From: Immersiella caudata
Lineage: Eukaryota; Ascomycota; Sordariomycetes; Sordariales; Lasiosphaeriaceae
DNA: 64,000 nucleotides
NCBI GenBank assembly: GCA_030512335.1
Contig: JAULSU010000002.1
Location: forward strand, 2,108,001 to 2,172,000
Reading direction: 5' to 3'
The position numbers were made by a program, and so were the translations under genes. Positions within the stretch are counted from its first letter, which is position 1. Each line of letters opens with the position of its first letter. Under the pieces are notes generated by a model. The model saw only the letters and a program-made list of their open reading frames with translations, made no database searches and had not been told where the DNA came from. Of this stretch, positions 22,869-32,260 are shown piece by piece.

Positions 22869-23904
22869 CTATCTCTTTACCCATGTGGGCGACTTTCTGG
22901 CCTTGACATGACCTGCCTTCTTCCTCTCTACCTTTCTTGGATCGCGTGTCACGCAGCCGGCTGGGAATGGATCTGTCAGCATGTCTTCCCACATGGATCT
23001 GCGGCATCAACCAAGACAAAAACTGCTTACCTCTCCTCAATGCGGGCTTCAATGCAGGCTCGTGAATCATCAGTGCCCTCGCGATGCCGAGCGTGAGCGC
23101 CTCAGCCTGACCCGTAGTGCCGCCGCCTTGCACCTTCGCCCAGACGTTGTACTTGCCCAGCCTGTCAGTCGCATGCAGGGCCCACATTGCGCTCTCTCGG
23201 TCGTGGACACGCCCAAAGTACTCCGGCAGCGTCTTGCCGTTGATCAGAACCTCGCCCATCCCCTCGACCAGCCAGACCAAAGCAACTGATGACTTCCTCT
23301 TGCCAGCAGCGTGGGCGCGCCCGTACTTGTCGACGGTAGCAACGCTCCTCTTCGCAAGGAAAGGTTGAACTTCCTTCTTGAAGGGCTCCAACGCCTCCAT
23401 TATCACGGCTGGCTTCAGCTTTGGGTGAATGGTGTGCAGCCTCTTCACCAACGCGAGACACCTAGAGAAGTCGGTAGACTTGACACGTTCTCCCAGCGAC
23501 AGTTTGAGGTCCTCTAGATTTTGCCAGGCAACGCGCTCAACCTGGCTAGGCGGGATCGTGGGTAGATTCCCGTATTGACGCGAGAGCTTCTCGAGTGTCA
23601 AGAAGCGGTCGTTGAATTTGGGAGTACGTGTAAAGTATGATGGCGTTGCGGGTATCGGACGGGCCTTTTGGAAGAAGGATTGCGGAACCGCGCTCCCCGG
23701 ATCGAGGAGGTCTATCTCGGCGGCCGCCTGTATTGATTGGAAGTCGATGGGTTGAAAGTCGGTAGGTTCGGTGGACATGCATCTCGTGGCCCCGGGGACC
23801 GAGTCTTGAATGTGGAGAGCTCGGAGACGGCATTGCCCGCGCCTCTGCCGACAAACGCTCCTGAAAGCAGTCGTGGCTGCTTGCCTGGAGGAGGAAGACG
23901 CCAT
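22869..23904 (-). CDS. MRPS9: Mitochondrial small-subunit ribosomal protein uS9m
   Basis: Exons on the minus strand are 23904-23031 and 22960-22869 (321 aa). It belongs to the mitoribosomal small subunit, where the C-terminal tail of uS9 reaches the P-site tRNA. The N-terminus is Ser/Arg-rich and amphipathic, as in mitochondrial leaders. A fungal extension (about 40-190) comes first. The uS9 fold follows, with AAGKRKSSVALVWLVEG, GEVLINGKTLPEYFGR, and YNVWAKVQGGGTTGQAEALT leading to GIARALMIHEP. The 70-bp intron (22961-23030) is required: without it the frame runs about 140 codons into unrelated sequence. With it the protein ends in the basic SPTWVKR tail expected for uS9. It is divergent from eEF1B-gamma. 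Confidence 0.95.
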
Positions 23905-24572
23905 TTTTACGCGTCAAACCGGGTGGTTGTCGGCCCCGGGCAGATTCAATGTTGATATTTTTTTTTCGTCGGCGTCAGCGCCCGATCGCAACGGATGGAA
24001 CAAGTTACGTGCCAGATTTTTCGATTGGGAGCTCGGGCCATATTAGCCTGCCGGCATGGGGTGGTAAATTTCCCGTCAAGTCTAGGCCTTCGGAAATTTC
24101 ACTCAAGTTTCAGCAATCTGACGCTCAGCCCAAGGGCTGGACGGAAACGGTGCGGTATTACATGCAACTTGCCTATTTTTGCCCCGAACTGCTTCACGCC
24201 GTTTGAATACATGATATGCCTTTTTGTTAGGATGAAAAGCGCAGAAAGCTTTTACAATAGAATATTCGCTCTTTTATTTCGTCACAAAGCTTGGCCTGAA
24301 TTTTGGAGGGGCCCAAGACCGTCGCGTTTCTAAATATTTGGACCTATTGAAATACTCACCTTTCTGAAATTCCTGTCTTGCCAGCCGCTGCCTAACAATG
24401 GACCGCACCCCATTGCACCTGCTCATTTCCGTTCCCTGCCCCGCCACCAACTTTTACCCCACCGAAGCAGGATAAAATTCAAATCGCTTCGAACAGTTTC
24501 GCCCAACAAACACCACACCATTCCTCACTCACATTCTCAACCCAGCCTTTCCAACTTGCAACGCAAGCAAAG
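23905..24572. promoter_or_regulatory. Divergent upstream region, MRPS9 / eEF1B-gamma
   Basis: The two start codons face outward across 668 bp, linking a mitoribosomal gene to a cytosolic translation factor. The stretch just before the eEF1B-gamma ATG is C/T- and A-rich, a leader type common for highly expressed fungal translation genes. No coding frame is apparent inside. Confidence 0.55.
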
Positions 24573-26153
24573 ATGGCGTTCGGAAAGCTTTACACATACG
24601 AGGTATGTTATTGCTATTGCACAAACGGTTGCCTCCTACGCGGCTGCTAACTTGCTCCTCCTCTAGGCGAACCCCCGCTCCACGGCGATTCTCGCCGTGG
24701 CCAAGGCCAACAACCTCGACCTTGAGATTGTTGAGACCAACACGGAGAAGCCCACGGACGAGTACCTCAAATACAACGCTCTTTCCAAGGTTCCGACTTT
24801 CGTCGGTGCTGATGGCTATGTCCTCTCTGAGTGCATTGCCATCGCTGTCTACAGTACGTGTCCAAACGGCACATTGGGTTGCCCCTCCCCTGCCCCGCAC
24901 CGCGCTCTTGTCGCGCTCAATCCCTCCCCTTGACATGATGACCTAGACATTTTTAACAGTTATCCCTATCTGAAATTATGGTGTTGACTTGGTTCTAACT
25001 TCTGATCGCTCAAATCTTTTCTACTCGCATCATCTGCATGGAATTTAGCCAGACACAATGCTAACTTTCGCACAGTCACCTCACAAAACGAGAAGACCAC
25101 TCTTCTCGGCAAGACCAAGCAGGAGTGAGTCACCACTACTCCTCACATGTTGGATCTCTCCTAACAATTCCTCTTAGCTATGCTTCTATCCTGAAGTGGA
25201 TGTCCTTCTTCAACTCTGAGGTTCTCCCCAGGCTCGGTGGCTGGTACCGCCCTCTGCTCGGCAAGGAGCCCTACAACAAGAAGACCGTCGAGGACAACCA
25301 GAAGGCCGCCCTCAAGGCTGTCTCCGTCGTCGAGTCGCACCTTCAGAACAACACATACCTCGTTGGTGAGCGCATCACTCTCGCTGACCTCTTCGCCGTT
25401 GGTATTGCCGCCCGCGGCTTCGAGTTCTTCTTCGACAAGAAGTGGCGCTCTGAGAACCCCAACTTCACCCGTTGGTATGAGACCGTCTACAACCAGCCCA
25501 TCTACTCCGCCGTTGCCCCCAAGTTCTCTCTGCTTGATACCCCCAAGTTGACGAACGTCGCTCCCAAGAAGGCTGAGCAGCCTAAGAAGGAGGCCAAGAA
25601 GGAGGCTCCCAAGCCCAAGCCCGCTCCTGCAGCTGAGGAGGAGGAGTCCGCTGCCGAGGCCCCCAAGCCCAAGCACCCCATTGATCTCCTCCCCAAGGCT
25701 TCCATGCCCCTTGATGAGTGGAAGCGCCAATACTCCAACAACGAAACTCCCGATGCCCTCAAATGGTTCTGGGAGAAGGTCAACTTTGACGAGTACTCCA
25801 TCTGGAAGTGCGTTTACAAGTACAACGATGAGCTCACCCTGACCTTCATGTCGAGTAACCTCATCGGTGGCTTCAACACCCGCCTCGAGGCTTCCCGCAA
25901 ATACATCTTCGGCTGTGGCTCCGTGTATGGCACCAACAACGACTCCATTATCCAGTGCGCCTTCGTCATCCGTGGTGATGACTACAAGGCCGCTTTTGAC
26001 GTGGCCCCTGATTATGAGAGCTACGAGTTCACTAGGCTCGATCCCAAGAACCCCGAGGATCGCGAGTTCGTCGAGCGCGAGTGGTCTTGGGACAAGCCCA
26101 TTACCGTCAACGGCAAGGAGTACCCTCACGCCGCCGGTAAGGTCTTCAAATAA
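24573..26153 (+). CDS. Translation elongation factor eEF1B gamma subunit
   Basis: Exons are 24573-24602, 24667-24853, 25076-25124 and 25178-26153 (413 aa). The gamma subunit scaffolds the eEF1B exchange factor that recharges eEF1A with GTP. A GST-like N domain (about 1-80) starts MAFGKLYTYEANPRSTAILA. A GST C domain (about 90-215) includes LVGERITLADLFAVGIAARGF. A Lys/Pro/Ala/Glu-rich linker follows (about 220-253). The conserved EF1G C-terminal domain starts near HPIDLLPKASMPLDEWKRQY and ends AAGKVFK. Codon use is strongly biased to C-ending codons and AAG, as in highly expressed fungal genes. The 222-bp second intron is longer than most here. Yeast paralogs are CAM1/TEF3 and TEF4; I cannot assign one. 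Confidence 0.96.
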
Positions 26154-26559
26154 ATTATCACGACTTAGGGGGTACGGATAGGGAATGCGTATGACTACGG
26201 GAAATGACTGATGACGGAATCTGACGTTGGGACTGGCGGACGCGGACGGACGAGCTCGGAGCCCGTGGTTTTATGTCTGTATATCATCGGCTGTTGTCCG
26301 TCATGGATGGGTGAGTCCTAAATAGAGACTGCACTATCTAGCTGCCACCTAGCTACCAGGTTGTTCCCTTAACCGAGGACTTCATAAATGTGAGATGATG
26401 TACAAAATTTGCTGTAGCACAGCTCGCCCCAAAGTTTGGCCGTGTTGTTGATATTCTATTCCCACACCAGAATCAGGCTTCAAGTGACGCTCCAAGCTAT
26501 TCCCGTTCCCAGCCAAAAGTCTATTCCATAGCCGGTTTCCCACGATTTTGCCACAGCGC
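26154..26559. other. Convergent 3' intergenic region, eEF1B-gamma / HAD protein
   Basis: Both neighbours end here, so only 3' UTRs and poly(A) signals are expected. No gene or strong terminator-like structure is visible. Confidence 0.6.
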
Positions 26560-27765
26560 CTACGAATCTATCCTTGGAGACGGGCTCCCAGGCCGATCAT
26601 CTACAAGCATATCTTGGCCAGTCTGACGGATCGGTTCATCCGCACCGAAAGGGTGGGCTCGAATGTATGTGCTGATATCAGCTTGCACCGCGAGCGTGTT
26701 CAGGTAGTCGTGTACCAGCGGGAGCACCTCTGGGGTCTCCCGCGTATCCCCTACAAACTCAGAGAGCGTAATCGCGTTGTAGGGCTCGCTCCGCGCCTTC
26801 TCGGTGCTGTCATCGATAAGCACAGTGTTTCCTTGGTTCCACGACCCGCCTGTAGGATGGGCGGATGCAATCAGCGGGTTACCCCATAATGTAGTTAGCC
26901 GCTTGTAGCACTGAACGCGGCTGTTGTAGTCCTCTGGCGTAAGGCCGAATTTGTCCCGGCCCCACATGGCGATGACTCGTTGTCGCTGGTCGGGTGTGAG
27001 CAGCTGCCGACACATCTTCTTGACATTGTCGGGGCGTGCGGAGGACCAGATTACCACGTGGAAGGTTTCGATGCAGTAGGTTAGGAAAGAGCGGGCGTGG
27101 GGACGCTCGATGAAGGCGTGTGGGGCGTGCCGGGAGGGACGATGCAGCAGGGTCCCGTTGAGGTCAATTACGACGAGGATGGGACGGGGTTCGGGGACGG
27201 TTTGGGCTATGAAGGAGGCGCGAAGAAGATAGGCTGGGGTGGGCTCCGGGACGCCGCCGGAGGCGGCGCTGGGGGGCTGGACGGGGTCCTTGTCGCACTT
27301 GGGCTGTTGACGAGGCAGTGGAGGCTGAGGCCGAGATTGAGAAGGTTGTGCTTGAAGCTGCCTTTCTTGCTGTTCTAGCCAGCGCCTTTTAGCTCGTTTT
27401 CCTCTGAATTGTGGTGGAGGTTGTCTTGTTGATATTGGCGCCGGTGTGCTGTTGCTGCTGTCGTCGAGCCGGGTGTTGAGTTCTAAGAAGGGGAACCCCC
27501 CTGTGGCAGCGCTAAATAAACCGCCTTGAGTGATGGCGTTTTGGTCCGGGATGAAAGTATTGCCTCCAAAGCCTGGCAATGAAAATAGCTGCTGGTGCTT
27601 CTGAGGCTGGAATTGAGGTGGTGTCGGCGCCCAGTTCGCAAGCGGGTTCATGTTGAAAGACGGCGCTACCGGCGCTGCATCAGCGCTGTTGGCTTCCTGC
27701 TGTGAAGCTCGATTCCTCCGATTGCGAGACCTTCGACTCGGGCCTAGCACGACTTTTCCAGCCAT
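26560..27765 (-). CDS. FCP1/NIF-type HAD-superfamily protein with altered motif I
   Basis: This intronless gene encodes 401 aa. The C-terminal half is an FCP1-homology (NIF) HAD domain, the fold of Ser/Thr phosphatases acting on RNA polymerase II and other substrates. Motif I reads ILVVIDLNGTLLHR with D201 and N203; most active HAD phosphatases have Asp at both places (DXDGT). Motif II is VVIWSSAR (S241), and the motif IV region is TVLIDDSTEKA (D318, D319). An N-terminal 190 residues are low-complexity, Pro/Gln-rich, with a basic cluster at 9-20 that could be nuclear or nucleolar targeting. The substrate is unknown. It might be catalytically reduced or work differently. It shares a divergent region with RRP36. 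Confidence 0.85.
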   Translation of the reverse strand: MAGKVVLGPSRRSRNRRNRASQQEANSADAAPVAPSFNMNPLANWAPTPPQFQPQKHQQLFSLPGFGGNTFIPDQNAITQGGLFSAATGGFPFLELNTRLDDSSNSTPAPISTRQPPPQFRGKRAKRRWLEQQERQLQAQPSQSRPQPPLPRQQPKCDKDPVQPPSAASGGVPEPTPAYLLRASFIAQTVPEPRPILVVIDLNGTLLHRPSRHAPHAFIERPHARSFLTYCIETFHVVIWSSARPDNVKKMCRQLLTPDQRQRVIAMWGRDKFGLTPEDYNSRVQCYKRLTTLWGNPLIASAHPTGGSWNQGNTVLIDDSTEKARSEPYNAITLSEFVGDTRETPEVLPLVHDYLNTLAVQADISTYIRAHPFGADEPIRQTGQDMLVDDRPGSPSPRIDS

Positions 27766-28482
27766 GGTGAACAGCTCAGGTGACAGCTGCGCAGAGGATG
27801 AAAAGGGATCGCCTGGGGAGCGTCAGGAGCTGTCGTTGCGGTTCATACTGTTGAAATACTTACAGTGTGAAGTGGTCCCCGAGGTCTTGGTTGTTGCCCG
27901 TCGGAGACTTTTAAAAAGCCAAACGAAAGGTGAGAAATCGGGCTCAAATCCGAGGTCGAGCGAAAATAATCGCAGGCTTCGTTGGGTCCAGCGAACGGCT
28001 TTCATCAGCTGGGGCTTGGGAAAGTACGAAACCGAAAGGGTGCCGGGGATGATACATTCCCCTCGAGGCATAGAACCCGAGCGCCGAACGCCAGATGAAA
28101 AATATGAGCCCAGGCGAGCCACTAGGCAGGCCCCGAGTGTTTCAAGGACAGAAGGCGTGGCAGGACGACATTTGGGTCAATTGGTGGACAACACAGCGAT
28201 GAGGCTTGCTTTCGTCTGAACAGAGTGGGAGAAAAAAGAGTGGGTCTCATATTCCCAAATATGCAAGTAACCGGGACATAAATCCCTGCAAGAGATTTTA
28301 CCATTCACTCTACGTGCCTTGAAGCCCATCGCGGTTCATCGCGACGACTAAAGCTTGGGGTTTACTGAGCAGAGCCAAGTTGACCAATTTGGCAGTTCTT
28401 CATTCTGCTCTGGGTCAGAGAACCAGCATCTGAATATTTGCAATCCCTCCTGGGAAGAAAACTACAGCCCATTTGGATCAAC
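27766..28482. promoter_or_regulatory. Divergent upstream region, HAD protein / RRP36
   Basis: 717 bp separate two outward-facing starts. A GATG/CTCATC-like word and A/G-rich leader occur upstream of RRP36, but I cannot assign ribosome-biogenesis promoter elements (such as PAC or RRPE) with confidence. No coding frame is supported. Confidence 0.5.
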
Positions 28483-29509
28483 ATGTTGACCACGAAACGA
28501 AAAACCCCGGATCTAGGTCTGCAACGAAGAGTGCGCCCAAGAGTAGAGCCAGAGCCTGAATCGGACATCGATTTCAGTGACAGTGAAGCTTCGAGCGAAG
28601 AGCGGTTCAACTCTTCTGGTTCAGAAGGCAGCCGAGACGACAGCGCATCCGATGTCTCAGAAAATGAGAGCGAAGCGGTAAGATCCTACCTCGCTCACAC
28701 ATCAACCAAAGATGCTGACACTATCATAGGACTCAGAAGACGGCAACCCAGCCGTCCTTGACGCCTCTCAGCTCTCATTCGGCGCCTTAGCCCGCGCCGC
28801 AGCATCCATGCCCTCCGCCCGCAAGAAGAAGGACAGCGTAGTAGCGTCCAAAGCCCACACAGGCTCTGACGACGAAGATGACCGCCCTTCCCATGAACAC
28901 CACTCAGACAAGGACAACAAGAAATCCTTTGAAAAGCACAAACGCACCAGCAAGCACGCCCCTGTAGAAATGACCTCTAAAAAGCGCGTCTCCCGCCGGC
29001 GGGACTTCATCGAAGTTCCCAAAGTTCAAGCCCGCGACCCGCGCTTCATGCCTCTCGGCGCTGGTAGCTCCGTGGCCTCCACCCACGGCGCAGCCAACAA
29101 GGTCGAGGAAATCAAGGCACGCAAAGCGTATTCCTTCCTGGACGATTACCAGCAAGACGAGCTGAACCAGCTGCGCGCAGCGGCGAAGAAGGAGAAGGAC
29201 CCGGCTGCGAAAGGGAAGTTGGAGCGGGTGGTCATGTCAATGGAGTCGAGGCTAAAGGCGCAGAGGAGGAAGGATCGGGAGCGGGAGTTGTTGGAGGAGC
29301 ACCGGAAGAAGGAGAAGGAGTTGGTGCAACAGGGCAAGCAGCCATTTTATCTGAAGAGGAGCGAGCAGAAGAAGAAGCTGCTGCTGGATCAGTTTGCGAA
29401 CATGAAGAAGGGGCAGGTGGACAAGACGATTGAGAGGAGGAGGAAGAAGGTTGCTGGGAAGGAGAAGAAGTTGTTGCCTTGGGCTAGGAGGACGGCTGAG
29501 GATAGATAG
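28483..29509 (+). CDS. RRP36: rRNA biogenesis protein RRP36
   Basis: Exons are 28483-28677 and 28730-29509 (324 aa). RRP36 is an SSU processome component needed for early cleavages of pre-18S rRNA in the nucleolus. The N-terminal third is acidic and Ser-rich (ESDIDFSDSEASSEE). A central segment is typical of the family: SKKRVSRRRDFIEVPKVQARDPRF, then KAYSFLDDYQQDEL. A long basic coiled coil follows, ending with KKLLLDQFANMKK and a Lys/Arg-rich tail. The 52-bp intron joins NESEA to DSEDGNPAV in phase; reading through it would terminate after about 28 extra codons. It converges on COQ8 with 267 bp between stops. Confidence 0.94.
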
Positions 29510-29776
29510 GGGGCAGCATTGTGTTTCTAGCCACCAGAATGCCAAAAGGTGTTGCCCGTTTATTCAAAATGGGACTCCCTCCGTGTGTGATTGTTTCAAC
29601 TACATCACAAAGCGATGCCCTCAGATGTCAGGTACATGCCTGAAGCGAGAACCCAGTGCCCCAGACGAGAGCGACGTCGGAATTTTGTCTATATTACATC
29701 CATCGATACAAGTGCATGCTACATTGTCTATCCTCCGAAATGCATGAATAAGTTTACACCAAATGTTACACGCTCG

Positions 29777-31858
29777 CTATTTCGCAGCTCGCAACGCTTC
29801 AACCTTCACCAGCGCCTGCTCAAACAATTCTCTACACCTCACTCTGCTCCCTAACCTCGCACACAAAAGGAACGCTCCACTTAGCTTCCGATGAAGGCTA
29901 TACGTCTCTTCTGGCGGTGGCGCCAGCCGCTCATGTATCATGACCGGAATCTGTGCCTTGACCCTTTCGGTAATAGTCTGGTCTCTGAAATCATATACTT
30001 CTGGCGCTGACTGCAGGAACGGTTCCGCTAGTGTCATCACCGACGTGGTGTGAGCATCCAGCATAGCCTTACTCTCATGGCCGGTCAGATACCCTAACTC
30101 CTCGGACAGCTCCTTTACGCAGTCTCGATCCGAGCGGGATGATGCCTTCAGAAGCGCGATGTATTTCGAGATGAATTCTTCAGGGTATTCCCTCGATGCG
30201 CCGAAGTCAAGCAACTCGAGGCGGTCTTTTGAAGCGTTGTAGAGGAAGTTGGTCCAGTTTGGATCCGTCTGCATGAAATGGAACTCCGTGATCTCGCGTA
30301 GGCACAGACGGAGGATTTGTGTGCCTATCCAGTCACGTTGCTCTTGAGCAAAGGAGTTGATGCGCGTCACGCCGACGCCGTCCATAAACTCCATGGTGAG
30401 CACGTGTTTACCGCTGGCCTCGGGGTAAATCTGGGGAACAGCGAAGACAGCTTCGTCAGGCCCGCCGGCGAGGAGCTCGCGGTAACGGGCGGCGCACTCG
30501 GCTTCGCGCTCGTAGTCGCATTCCCATGCAAGCTCGGTGCGGGCGTTATCGATGGTTTTGTTTAGGTAGAGGCCCTTGGGAAGAAGGTTCGCGGCGGCGA
30601 GGAGCACGCTCAGGTTGTCAAGGTCCGAGTTGATGGAGTCGGCTACGCCAGGGAATTGGATCTTTACAGCCACGCGAGAACCGGTGGACTTGAGGGTGGC
30701 GCGGTGGACCTGGCCGATGGAGGCGGCTGCGATGGGCTTTTCTTCGAATTCGCTGAAGAGATCTCGCCATTCAGGGCCGAGGTTGGCTGTCAGGACACGG
30801 TCTCGCTGCCAGGCGGGCATGTAATCGGCGCGGTCTTGCACGCGCTGGAGAACTTCCTGGATCGGCCCGGGTAGCATCTTCGCGTCCTGGAAACTCATCA
30901 TCTGGCCCATCTTAAGCGCTGCACCGCGCATTCGCGAGAGCTTGGAGACCAGGCGTTCCATGTTGGCAGGACTGAGCATGACTGACCCGCCACTGCTGCT
31001 ACCGCCGCCAACCGCGCGACTGAGACCCTCGCCGATTGCCCCGGCAAACATACCGGCAGCCAGTCCACCGTAGTTCCATAACCGACCGATCCTTGACGAC
31101 GGTACTCGCGACTCTCGGAGCTCGTACTTTGGTGTGCTGGCTCCAGCCAATTCTGCAATCATCTCAGCATCTTCCCGAGCAGCCGTCTCTACCGGCTTGA
31201 CGGGTTCCGGTGCTGCCGGCTTAGCCTTCTCGACCGCCTCCTTTCCCCCCACCGACTTCTCCTCATTTACCTCCCTCTCCCTAACAACCTCTTCCACCGC
31301 AGGTCTCCCTACCACCTCCTGTCCCCTCCTCGTCCGAAACACCCCAACATCAACCTGGTTCAAGGTACTACTCTCCCGGTCCGACTCGGCCACAAATAGT
31401 ATCTGAACCGGCTCCCTCTTCAACCCTGGCGCAACAGGCGGCCTTGCCTGCGTACTCTGCCTCGTAACACCCACCCTCGTCGCCCACGGCGCAGGCTTAA
31501 ATTCCCTCCCTACCGTCACCGCAGGCTTCTGCACCTCTTCTTGAGATATCACCTCTTCGACACCTTCGACCGTAACCTCCCCAAATCGGACTCCCTCGTC
31601 CTTCATCGGCACTGAAGCCTCCTCTACAACGCTCGATGACGGGTGTTCCCTCTCATCCGCTGGTCTCTGCTCTGCCGATGCATCAGGCTTCCCCGTAGGT
31701 TGGTCCGCATTCTTCTCCGTCCTGAATGTTGTCACTATGCTCGAAGTCTTCTTATATCTGTCAATCTGCCCCGCGCGCAGGACGACATGTTTTGAGGCGA
31801 CAGAGCGCGAGGCGCTGGCTACCGCCGCCAGGTCCACGAGCAGATCGGCGAGCCTCAT
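29777..31858 (-). CDS. COQ8: Mitochondrial atypical kinase/ATPase COQ8 (ABC1/ADCK family)
   Basis: This intronless gene encodes 693 aa. Coq8 is a UbiB-family ATPase of the inner-membrane/matrix side that supports the coenzyme Q synthesis complex. Hallmarks are present: the KxGQ motif at K316-Q319 in ALKMGQMMSFQD, the Ala-rich loop AAASIGQVH (about 377-385) that replaces the kinase Gly loop, K399 in VAVKIQFP, DPNWTNFLYN and DFGASREYPEEF. A one-pass hydrophobic segment is possible at GGLAAGMFAGAIGEGLS (264-280). Residues 50-240 are a charged, low-complexity insertion between the leader-like N-terminus and the conserved domain, longer than in yeast. The tail NLGSR-type helix region is intact. 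It is followed upstream by ESS2 in the same orientation. Confidence 0.95.
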   Translation of the reverse strand: MRLADLLVDLAAVASASRSVASKHVVLRAGQIDRYKKTSSIVTTFRTEKNADQPTGKPDASAEQRPADEREHPSSSVVEEASVPMKDEGVRFGEVTVEGVEEVISQEEVQKPAVTVGREFKPAPWATRVGVTRQSTQARPPVAPGLKREPVQILFVAESDRESSTLNQVDVGVFRTRRGQEVVGRPAVEEVVREREVNEEKSVGGKEAVEKAKPAAPEPVKPVETAAREDAEMIAELAGASTPKYELRESRVPSSRIGRLWNYGGLAAGMFAGAIGEGLSRAVGGGSSSGGSVMLSPANMERLVSKLSRMRGAALKMGQMMSFQDAKMLPGPIQEVLQRVQDRADYMPAWQRDRVLTANLGPEWRDLFSEFEEKPIAAASIGQVHRATLKSTGSRVAVKIQFPGVADSINSDLDNLSVLLAAANLLPKGLYLNKTIDNARTELAWECDYEREAECAARYRELLAGGPDEAVFAVPQIYPEASGKHVLTMEFMDGVGVTRINSFAQEQRDWIGTQILRLCLREITEFHFMQTDPNWTNFLYNASKDRLELLDFGASREYPEEFISKYIALLKASSRSDRDCVKELSEELGYLTGHESKAMLDAHTTSVMTLAEPFLQSAPEVYDFRDQTITERVKAQIPVMIHERLAPPPEETYSLHRKLSGAFLLCARLGSRVRCRELFEQALVKVEALRAAK

Positions 31859-32260
31859 TGGGATTGCGTTGTGAGTGGAAAAGGACGGCCCATTTCCGGG
31901 GGGTATACTAAGTTTTCCCGGGGCTGATGTTGTCGTTGGGTGCGTGGGTGTAGCCGTTGTTGTGAGCTATGGGTCGCGGGCCGCGATGCAAAAATTCGGA
32001 GGTGAGCGGAAACCGGGACCTCCTTGCTAGCGTCAGCTTGCTTCTACCGAGCGGCTGGTACCTGCCGCCAACAGTAAGCCACCCACACCTCCAAGAGGGA
32101 GACGGTCTTTCGTCTTGGCTCAGGAATGAGACGTCATCATGCTTTATACTTCGTAGATTTATTCAAATGTCGACATATTAACTTAGTTCTACTATAGCTC
32201 ACGCTTGGGTATCTCAAAATAAACGCCTGTTTCCCAATGCAATAACCGTGTTACCCTATT
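31859..32260. other. Intergenic between ESS2 3' end and COQ8 start
   Basis: These 402 bp hold the COQ8 promoter and the ESS2 3' UTR. The ESS2 side is A/T-rich, as common at fungal 3' ends. No gene is visible. Confidence 0.55.
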
